From positions 1 to 50,815 of the forward strand of contig LCDG01000004.1 of NCBI GenBank assembly GCA_000998425.1: 50,815 nt of DNA. Reading direction: 5' to 3'. The position numbers and the translations under genes are program-made. This DNA is from Candidatus Nomurabacteria bacterium GW2011_GWC2_42_20 (GTDB taxonomy: Bacteria; Patescibacteriota; Minisyncoccia; Phycocordibacterales; UBA1550). The notes below the pieces were generated by a model. It was not told where the DNA came from. It was given only the letters and a program-made list of their open reading frames with translations, and did not search any database. Shown in pieces: positions 42,249 through 48,884 of this stretch. Position 1 is the stretch's first letter; each line of letters begins with the position of its first letter.

Positions 42249-43070
42249 TTAGACGATATCCGCAAAGTAACGCTCGACCTTTTTAAAATAGATTGTACCA
42301 ACTATAAGAAGTAATGCGGTTGCAGCAAACGAGATTGAAATAAGCATCCAGTTGATGGGAGCAGTACCGAGGAGTACCGCGCGTGCGTTTTGGATAACGC
42401 CCATCATGGGATTGAAGGCAAGAATCCAAGAATATTTCCCAGCAACACTCGCTGGATAAATGACGGGCGTAAGGAAAAGGAGGAGCTGAATGAAGAATGG
42501 GAGTATAAAGCGCACGTCGCGATATTTCACATTGACTGCAGCAAGAAATAGTCCACCGCCAACCGCAGCCATAAATGTAATCACAAGAAGGATTGGTATC
42601 ACAACGATACTCATAAGGTCTGGGGTGAATCCATAGTAGAGCATCATTCCTCCAAGTATTACTGCCGCAATAGCGAAGTCTACAAGTTTTGTGGCAACAG
42701 AAGACAGGGGAAGGATGAGGCGTGGGAAGTATACCTTGGTAATAATTGCCTGGTTGCTGATGAGAACGCCACTTGTGTCAGAAAGGGCGCTTGAGAAAAA
42801 TTGCCAAAAGAGAAGTCCTGTGTAGACAAAAATAGGATAGGGGACTCCATCAGAAGAAACTCGAAGCAGTCCGCCAAAGAATACACTAAAGACAACCATC
42901 GTCATAAATGGCTGAAAAATCGCCCAAAGGATACCTATGAAGGTTTGTTTGTAACGCACTTTGAAGTCGCGCCAGGTGAAAAAATACAGCAGCTCTTTGT
43001 AACGCCAAATCTCCTTGATGTCCTCAAGGCTAAATACTTTTTTGGGTCTGATAATGGTGACTTTAGTCAT
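42249..43070 (-). CDS. Polysaccharide ABC exporter permease (Wzm-like)
   Basis: A 273-aa ABC-2 type membrane protein. It has a cytoplasmic N-terminal helix (LEDIKEIWRYKELLYFFTWRDFKVRYKQT), the ABC-2 hallmark, then six hydrophobic segments including IGILWAIFQPFMTMVVFSVFF and FLTPVIYPASVAGKYSWILAFNPM. With Wzt it would export a lipid-linked polysaccharide finished in the cytoplasm. The start at 43070 overlaps the end of fcl by eight bases. Confidence 0.9.
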   Translation of the reverse strand: MTKVTIIRPKKVFSLEDIKEIWRYKELLYFFTWRDFKVRYKQTFIGILWAIFQPFMTMVVFSVFFGGLLRVSSDGVPYPIFVYTGLLFWQFFSSALSDTSGVLISNQAIITKVYFPRLILPLSSVATKLVDFAIAAVILGGMMLYYGFTPDLMSIVVIPILLVITFMAAVGGGLFLAAVNVKYRDVRFILPFFIQLLLFLTPVIYPASVAGKYSWILAFNPMMGVIQNARAVLLGTAPINWMLISISFAATALLLIVGTIYFKKVERYFADIV

Positions 43071-43998
43071 GCTTGTAATTCTCTTTAAACCATTCATATG
43101 TTGAAGCTATTCCTTCGTGCAGATGTGTGTCATGCTTCCATCCCAATGAATGCAGTTTACTTACATCAACAAGTTTTCGTGGCATGCCATCTGGTTTTGT
43201 GGTGTCCCAAATTATTTTCCCTTCATACCCAACAACGTCACTCACGATCTCAGTAAGTTCCTTGATGGTGACGTCTTCGCCAGAACCCACATTGATGATA
43301 GAAGAATCATTGTAGTTCTGCATCAAGAAGAGGCAAGCGTCCGCGAGGTCATCGACGTGCAGGAATTCACGCATTGCGCTCCCAGTGCCCCACATCACTA
43401 CTTGTTGATCATTATTTATTTTTGCGTTATGGAATTTGTTGATAACTGATGGCACCACATGCGCACTCTCAAGATCGAAGTTATCATGAGGTCCATAAAC
43501 ATTTGAAGGCATCAATGAAATAAAATTAGTGCCGTATTGTTCGTTGTATGATTGGCACATTGCAATGCCGGCAATTTTTGCAAGCGAATACGCCTTGTTT
43601 GTCGGCTCAAGCTCTCCTGAGAGAAGATATTCTTCTTTCATCGGCTGATGGCAGTTTCTTGGGTAAATGCAGGAGCTACCAAGAAACAAGAGTTTTTTGA
43701 CATTGTTCTTGTGGGAGCTGTGAATGATGTTTGTTTGAATAGTGAGATTTTCGTAAATAAATTCTGCAGGATGAGTTTTGTTTGCCATAATACCGCCCAC
43801 TTTTGCCGCAGAGAGAAAAACGTATTCAGGTTTTTCTTTTGCAAAAAATTCCGCAACTGCCTGTTGATTGGTGAGATCAAGTTCCGCCCGCGTTCTGAGA
43901 ATGAGATTGTCGAAGCCCTCGTTTTGAAGTGTACGCACAATAGCTGACCCAACGAGTCCTCGGTGTCCTGCGACGAAAATTTTAGAGTTCTTTTCCAT
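43063..43998 (-). CDS. fcl: GDP-L-fucose synthase
   Basis: A 311-aa SDR. FVAGHRGLVGSAIVRTLQ binds NADP; SSCIYPRNCHQPMKEEYLLSG, then AYSLAKIAGIAMCQSYNEQYG with Y-x3-K, and MPSNVYGPHDNFDLESAHVVP are the standard GDP-fucose synthase motifs. It epimerises and reduces GDP-4-keto-6-deoxymannose to GDP-L-fucose. Product users (two GT11, one GT10) are in the same locus. It overlaps the NUDIX gene before it and the permease after it. Confidence 0.93.
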   Translation of the reverse strand: MEKNSKIFVAGHRGLVGSAIVRTLQNEGFDNLILRTRAELDLTNQQAVAEFFAKEKPEYVFLSAAKVGGIMANKTHPAEFIYENLTIQTNIIHSSHKNNVKKLLFLGSSCIYPRNCHQPMKEEYLLSGELEPTNKAYSLAKIAGIAMCQSYNEQYGTNFISLMPSNVYGPHDNFDLESAHVVPSVINKFHNAKINNDQQVVMWGTGSAMREFLHVDDLADACLFLMQNYNDSSIINVGSGEDVTIKELTEIVSDVVGYEGKIIWDTTKPDGMPRKLVDVSKLHSLGWKHDTHLHEGIASTYEWFKENYKHD

Positions 43999-44461
43999 AT
44001 GCTTTTAACAGGCTAGCTATCTTCGTTTTGATAAAAGGATGGAATGAATCATATGTCACGGGGAACCAGCGATATTCGCTGTGCTGGCTATCGAGTTTAA
44101 TTTCCTCACTTCCAAGAACATAGCCGTAAAAAGTGTTGACTGCGTGATAGTTGATTCCATCAAACATGGAGTTGGGGTTAATTTCATCTTGTGTTCCACC
44201 TAGTGTAAGTTTTTCTATGTCAACAACAACACATGCCTCTCGAAGAGACTGACGCACCGCTCCATCCATCAGCCTTTCATTTTTTAATAAACGACCACCA
44301 ATAGAAAAGTACTGATCCCTAATCGGCTGGTTCTTTCTTTTGAAGAGAAGCGTTTTTGTTTTGTCGCTATTAAAAAAAAGTACATCAACGGTACAAATAG
44401 GGGAAATATCCATAAGTTCTTTGTATTTTTCAGCTGGAAGATGTGGACTTAAATTATTCAT
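43982..44461 (-). CDS. NUDIX hydrolase, GDP-mannose mannosyl hydrolase-like
   Basis: A 159-aa NUDIX protein. The altered box reads [19 protein letters not shown] then REACVVVD; the missing standard Glu pair is typical of the GDP-mannose mannosyl hydrolase (Gmm) branch, which has a shortened box. The N-terminus ([24 protein letters not shown]) also resembles Gmm. It would hydrolyse GDP-mannose or GDP-fucose to the sugar plus GDP, possibly to control pool sizes. ATG 44461 overlaps the gmd stop by eight bases. Confidence 0.8.
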   Translation of the reverse strand: MNNLSPHLPAEKYKELMDISPICTVDVLFFNSDKTKTLLFKRKNQPIRDQYFSIGGRLLKNERLMDGAVRQSLREACVVVDIEKLTLGGTQDEINPNSMFDGINYHAVNTFYGYVLGSEEIKLDSQHSEYRWFPVTYDSFHPFIKTKIASLLKAYGKEL

Positions 44462-45536
44462 GGTGGCTTTGTGTCGCAAATCCGCCGTTTTTAAGATGAA
44501 GATCTCTATTGGCTTCTTCAAGGTCGGTTGCAACCATCTCTTTTACCAATCCGTTAAAACCAATCTCTGCCTTCCATCCAAGGTTCTTCTGTGCCTTTGA
44601 GGGGTCGCCAAGGAGCGACTCAACTTCTGTTGGGCGGAAGTAGCGAGGCGCAATTTCAATAATTACTTTACCTGTTTTCTTGTCGATACCTTTTTCGTCT
44701 ACACCAGAGCCCTGCCATATGATTTCAATCCCAAGTTCTCTAAAGACTGCGTCACAAAAATCTCGCACAGAGTATTGTGCTCCTGTTGCAATGACATAAT
44801 CCTCGGGTACTTCCTGTTGAAGCATGAGATACATTGCGTTCACGTAGTCTTTTGCGTGACCCCAGTCACGCTTTGCGTTTAGGTTGCCAAGAAAAAGTTT
44901 TTCTTGTAGACCAAGAGAGATTCTCGCTGCTGCGCGTGTAATTTTTTTCGTTACGAATGTTTCGCCACGACGAGGAGACTCGTGGTTAAAAAGAATTCCT
45001 GATACCGCAAACATATTATAAGCTTCGCGATAGTTTTTTGTTATCCAGTATGCATATACCTTTGCGGCGCCGTATGGGCTGCGGGGGTAAAACGGAGTAT
45101 TTTCGCTCTGAGGTGGAGGAGTTGCACCAAACATTTCTGAAGTTGAGGCTTGGTAGAATTTTGTTTTCCTCTCAAGTCCAAGAAGACGGATTGCCTCTAG
45201 TATACGGAGAGTGCCGAGTGCATCAGAGTTGCCTGTGTACTCTGGTACCTCAAAAGATACTTTTACATGACTTTGTGCAGCAAGATTATAAATTTCATCT
45301 GGTTGAACATCCTTGATGATTCTAATGAGATTCGTTGAGTCAGTGAGGTCGCCATATTGAAGAAAAAAACGCTTCCCTGAAACCGCAGGATCTTGAAATA
45401 GGTGGTCGATTCTTCCAGTATTAAAACTACTTGCACGGCGGATGATACCATGCACCTCATACCCTTTTTCGAGGAGAAGTTCCGCGAGATATGATCCGTC
45501 TTGCCCTGTAATGCCAGTGATGAGTGCTTTTTTCAT
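44454..45536 (-). CDS. gmd: GDP-mannose 4,6-dehydratase
   Basis: A 360-aa [24 protein letters not shown] is the Gmd NADP motif; [39 protein letters not shown] (catalytic Tyr-x3-Lys) and [19 protein letters not shown] are all standard. It converts GDP-mannose to GDP-4-keto-6-deoxymannose, feeding both Fcl and the ColD-like enzyme. ATG 45536 is preferred over the upstream ATG at 45554, which lies inside the end of the HTH gene. It follows that gene by 11 bases. Confidence 0.95.
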   Translation of the reverse strand: MKKALITGITGQDGSYLAELLLEKGYEVHGIIRRASSFNTGRIDHLFQDPAVSGKRFFLQYGDLTDSTNLIRIIKDVQPDEIYNLAAQSHVKVSFEVPEYTGNSDALGTLRILEAIRLLGLERKTKFYQASTSEMFGATPPPQSENTPFYPRSPYGAAKVYAYWITKNYREAYNMFAVSGILFNHESPRRGETFVTKKITRAAARISLGLQEKLFLGNLNAKRDWGHAKDYVNAMYLMLQQEVPEDYVIATGAQYSVRDFCDAVFRELGIEIIWQGSGVDEKGIDKKTGKVIIEIAPRYFRPTEVESLLGDPSKAQKNLGWKAEIGFNGLVKEMVATDLEEANRDLHLKNGGFATQSHHE

Positions 45537-45547
45537 AATATTATTAA

Positions 45548-45796
45548 TTACCAATTATTAATAGTGCTCACGATTTTTTTCTTTAGACCCAAATACGACT
45601 TCACTGCTTCCTTTTCGAGTTCGGGTGATACAAGTCGCAGAAGCTCCTTGCCGAGAATGCGATACTGTCCACCAACCTTGTTTGCCTTGACGAGGCCCTT
45701 TTTAAGAAGCCGTTTCATAGTACTGTCACTTATTTTGAGAAGCTTTTGTGCTTCTGATGTTGTGTAGACTTCGTAAATATTGATTTCCTTATTCAT
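45548..45796 (-). CDS. Small HTH (MerR/excisionase-like) DNA-binding protein
   Basis: An 82-aa protein. Residues about 8-50 form a helix-turn-helix of the excisionase type: [37 protein letters not shown], ending in the usual wing. The C-terminal 30 residues are helical and basic. It is the first gene of the gmd-to-GT11 operon and divergent from manC, so it is the prime candidate regulator of both. ATG 45796 is chosen because a -10 box ends seven bases upstream. The longer frame covers the promoter. Confidence 0.75.
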   Translation of the reverse strand: MNKEINIYEVYTTSEAQKLLKISDSTMKRLLKKGLVKANKVGGQYRILGKELLRLVSPELEKEAVKSYLGLKKKIVSTINNW

Positions 45797-45842
45797 TGCA
45801 TCTATAATATGGTCTATATCAAAAGGTGTCAATAGGTGTCAA
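45780..45842. promoter_or_regulatory. Overlapping divergent promoters with a 10-bp-spaced direct repeat
   Basis: Minus strand: TTGACA (45832-45827), 17 bp, TATTAT (45809-45804), seven bases to the HTH ATG. Plus strand: TTGATT (45780-45785), 17 bp, TATAAT (45803-45808), leading to manC with a leader of about 42 bases. The two -10 boxes overlap. AGGTGTCAA occurs at 45824-45832 and 45834-45842, one helical turn apart, covering the minus -35. It is a likely operator for the HTH protein. Confidence 0.7.
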
Positions 45843-45856
45843 AATGAAAAATCAAC

Positions 45857-47275
45857 ATGAAAAAACAGCCAAACAATAAACACCAATATGCCGTAATACT
45901 TGCAGGTGGGTCTGGCACAAGGCTGTGGCCTATTAGCCGAGAGATGTACCCAAAGCAACTTCTTGCACTTACGGGAAATAAAACTCTCATTCAGGAAACC
46001 TTTTCAAGAATAGAGAAAATTGTTCCAAAAGAAAATATTTACATTGTCACAAACAAACAGTTTTCTATTGATATATTGTTACAATTAAAGAGCACCGGCT
46101 TTTCTCATGAGCAATTAATTATCGAGATAGCCCAGAAGAACACCGCCCCCGCTATTGCCTTGGCTTCTGAGGTGATATACGAAAAAGATAAAGATGCTCT
46201 CATGCTTGTTTGCCCGGCCGATCATTTGATTGCTAACGATCTGGAGTTTAAGAAAAGTGTCGTTGGTGCATTTGCTCGCGCTACCGATGGAAAGTTGATT
46301 ACTTTTGGTATTGCCCCAGATAGCCCGAGTACTGAGTATGGATATATAAAGCCAAAAGGAAAAATAAACTATAGCACGCCGACTTCTGTTGAATGCTTTG
46401 TAGAAAAGCCACCAAAAGATATAGCCGAGGAATATGTCAAAAAAGGGTATCTTTGGAATGCTGGCATCTTTGTCTGGAGTGTTAAAACATTTCGCTCAGA
46501 AATAAAAAAATATCTACCAGAGGTTTTACAAGCCTTGTCATTTATGCACACAGATGAGAAAAAATTTATAAAGTGTTTTTCTTCATTGTCGCCAGTTTCT
46601 ATTGACACTGGGATTCTTGAGAAAAGCAAAAATGTAGAAGTTATTAGAGTGAAATTTGCATGGAAAGACATTGGCTCATGGAAATCACTATATGAACTTC
46701 TTGAAAAAAATGAGGAGGGCAATGTTCTCAACGAGCATGCTTTAATCATTGATTGTGAAAATTCGTTAGTGTATGGAAACTCAAGAAGAGCAACAGTAGC
46801 TATTGGTGTGTGCGATATTGTAGTGGTAGACACAGAGGATGCGGTCCTTGTTGTTCATAAAGAAGAAACGCATAAAATTAAAAATGCGTATGCTGAGCTC
46901 AAGGAGCGTAATATGGCGCAATACAAAGAACACAAAACTGTTATGCGTCCATGGGGCTCGTACACAGTTCTTGAGGAAGGAGTGGGGTATAAAGTAAAAA
47001 AGATCGTTGTGAATCCTCATGAGAAGTTGAGCTTGCAGTTACACCACAGACGATCTGAGCATTGGGTTATAATACGTGGCACAGCAACGGTGACTGTTGG
47101 TGAAGATACACGTTTTTACGGTGCGCATCAGACGGTTGATGTTCCTGTTGAAACAAAGCATCGACTCGAAAATTCAACGAGTGAGATTCTTGAGATCATT
47201 GAAGTGCAAAGTGGTTCGTATTTGGGGGAGGACGATATTGTTCGTTTTGATGATATGTATGAAAGAAATATTTAA
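45857..47275 (+). CDS. manC: Mannose-1-phosphate guanylyltransferase / mannose-6-phosphate isomerase (type II)
   Basis: A 472-aa two-domain enzyme. The N-terminal pyrophosphorylase has LAGGSGTRLWPISREMYPKQ, IEIAQKNTAPAIALAS, VCPADHLI and VEKPPKD. The C-terminal cupin (from about residue 350) has RPWGSYTVLEEGVGYKVKKI, KLSLQLHHRRSEHW and GTATVTVG, the isomerase part. It would convert fructose-6-P to mannose-6-P and, after the mutase step, mannose-1-P plus GTP to GDP-mannose. The phosphomannomutase-like gene follows by 6 bases. No SD is seen. Confidence 0.93.
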   Translation: MKKQPNNKHQYAVILAGGSGTRLWPISREMYPKQLLALTGNKTLIQETFSRIEKIVPKENIYIVTNKQFSIDILLQLKSTGFSHEQLIIEIAQKNTAPAIALASEVIYEKDKDALMLVCPADHLIANDLEFKKSVVGAFARATDGKLITFGIAPDSPSTEYGYIKPKGKINYSTPTSVECFVEKPPKDIAEEYVKKGYLWNAGIFVWSVKTFRSEIKKYLPEVLQALSFMHTDEKKFIKCFSSLSPVSIDTGILEKSKNVEVIRVKFAWKDIGSWKSLYELLEKNEEGNVLNEHALIIDCENSLVYGNSRRATVAIGVCDIVVVDTEDAVLVVHKEETHKIKNAYAELKERNMAQYKEHKTVMRPWGSYTVLEEGVGYKVKKIVVNPHEKLSLQLHHRRSEHWVIIRGTATVTVGEDTRFYGAHQTVDVPVETKHRLENSTSEILEIIEVQSGSYLGEDDIVRFDDMYERNI

Positions 47276-47281
47276 TTGATA

Positions 47282-48019
47282 ATGAAAAAACATTTCTTTT
47301 TTGATATGGATGGCACGCTTACGCGTTCACGTAGTGAGATAAGCGATTCTATGGTCGCAGGGCTGCGAGATCTTCTTGCAAACGGCTGTGATGTGGTGGT
47401 TGTGTCTGGAGCGACTAAAGGCCAGATCATCAAGCAAATCGGAGAGGTAACAAAAGATGTGGTTGTGATGGCACAAAATGGGAATCATACGGAATTATCG
47501 AACGGCGCACACTTGTGGCGCAACGAACTTACCAAAGCTCAAAAAAACAAAGTCTTCACTATTGTTCGTAAAATGATTGACAAAGCAAACCTTGTAATCA
47601 ATGATACATCGGATATTGTTGAGGACAGAATATGCCAAATTTCCTATTCTTTGATTGGTCACAATGCGCCACTTGAAAGCAAGGAGAAGTCAGACCCAGA
47701 TAAGGTAATTCGTAAAGGACTGCTGGAAAGCTTTGAAAAAGAAGTTGCTCAATTGAACGAGCTAGGCGTACAGGCGCGCATTGGTGGAACCACCTGTATT
47801 GACTTCACAATCTGGCACAAGGGCGATAATGTAAAGAGGCTCGTTGAGCACATGGGATGGAATAAAGAAGAGTGCGTATATATTGGAGACGCATTGTTTG
47901 AGGGTGGTAATGACAACAGTGTGGTAGGTATTGTTTCTACACAAGAAGTAGTGTCACCAATGGAATGTGAAATTCTAATTCGGGAGCTTATAAAATATAA
48001 GGACACGAGTTTTAGATGA
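47282..48019 (+). CDS. Eukaryotic-type phosphomannomutase-like HAD protein
   Basis: A 245-aa HAD protein. FFDMDGTLTRSRSEI holds the DxD nucleophile pair; SGATKGQIIKQIG, MAQNGNHT, the cap region RICQISYSLIGHNAP, and GGTTCIDFTIWHKGDN with YIGDALFEGGNDN match the PMM (phosphomannomutase) branch of HAD-IIB. In most bacteria this step is done by the unrelated ManB/AlgC type. The position between manC and rmlA strongly supports mannose-6-P to mannose-1-P conversion. A plain sugar-phosphate phosphatase is the alternative. Confidence 0.8.
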   Translation: MKKHFFFDMDGTLTRSRSEISDSMVAGLRDLLANGCDVVVVSGATKGQIIKQIGEVTKDVVVMAQNGNHTELSNGAHLWRNELTKAQKNKVFTIVRKMIDKANLVINDTSDIVEDRICQISYSLIGHNAPLESKEKSDPDKVIRKGLLESFEKEVAQLNELGVQARIGGTTCIDFTIWHKGDNVKRLVEHMGWNKEECVYIGDALFEGGNDNSVVGIVSTQEVVSPMECEILIRELIKYKDTSFR

Positions 48020-48040
48020 TTTTTATGGTACCATTAAATT

Positions 48041-48766
48041 ATGAAAGGAATTATATTATCCGGCGGAACAGGGTCTAGGCTATTTCCTTGTACAAAAATT
48101 ACTAGCAAGCAGCTTCTCCCAGTTTATAATAGGCCGATGATTTTTTACCCTCTTAATACTCTTGTAAAGGCTGGTATAAAAGATATTTTGATTATTGTTG
48201 CACCAGAGAGGGCCGGGGATTATCTGAATCTTTTAGGTAGTGGTAAGGAGTTTGGTGTTAAGCTTACTTACGAAATTCAAGACAAACCCTTTGGTCTCCC
48301 TGAAGCGTTTATTATAGGTGAACAATTTATTGGGAACGATAATGTCGCGATGATTTTAGGAGACAATATTTTTGAAGATGATTTTACAGAAGAGATAAAA
48401 AACTTTTCTATAGGCGCAAAGATTTTTGCAAAAAAAGTTAAAGATCCAGAAAGATTTGGGGTTATTAAATTTGATAAAAATATGAAAGCAGAGGCAATCG
48501 TGGAAAAGCCAAAGGAAAAAATTAGTGATTATGCAATTACAGGGCTATATCTTTATGATAAGAGAGTTGTCGATATAGTAAAAAAACTAAAACCAAGTCC
48601 CCGAGGAGAATTGGAAATTGTTGATGTTCACAATTGGTTTCTTGATAATGCGGAGCTTGATGTTGTAGAAGTAAAAAATGAATGGGTTGACTGTGGGACT
48701 TTCGATAGCCTGTTGCAGGCTCAAATATTGGCAAGGGAAAGATTGCAACATTTGTTAGTTATTTAA
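48041..48766 (+). CDS. Glucose-1-phosphate thymidylyltransferase, short RmlA type
   Basis: A 241-aa nucleotidyltransferase. ILSGGTGSRLFPCTKITSKQ, then LLPVYNRPMIFYPLNTLVKAG, EIQDKPFGLPEAFIIGE, LGDNIFEDD and VEKPKEKISDYAITGLYLYD follow RmlA closely. E. coli RmlA has about 290 aa; this one lacks the C-terminal helical part, like the short archaeal/actinobacterial forms. It would make dTDP-glucose for a dTDP-6-deoxy sugar pathway with RmlC at 31298. The dehydratase RmlB is not in the window. Confidence 0.87.
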   Translation: MKGIILSGGTGSRLFPCTKITSKQLLPVYNRPMIFYPLNTLVKAGIKDILIIVAPERAGDYLNLLGSGKEFGVKLTYEIQDKPFGLPEAFIIGEQFIGNDNVAMILGDNIFEDDFTEEIKNFSIGAKIFAKKVKDPERFGVIKFDKNMKAEAIVEKPKEKISDYAITGLYLYDKRVVDIVKKLKPSPRGELEIVDVHNWFLDNAELDVVEVKNEWVDCGTFDSLLQAQILARERLQHLLVI

Positions 48767-48866
48767 TTTATCCATTATTCAATAACTGTTCCTTAATCAA
48801 TGAGTACGAAATAGACTCCTTGAACTATTTTAATTATAAGATCTGATCGCCTGTTTTTTTGAATTG

Positions 48867-48875
48867 TGTTACGAT
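48867..48875 (+). promoter_or_regulatory. Extended -10 promoter of the ligase-like gene
   Basis: TGTTACGAT (box 48870-48875), nine bases to the ATG at 48885, no SD. Apart from this promoter, the interval 48767-48884 shows nothing recognisable. Confidence 0.6.
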
Positions 48876-48884
48876 AGAGACACT

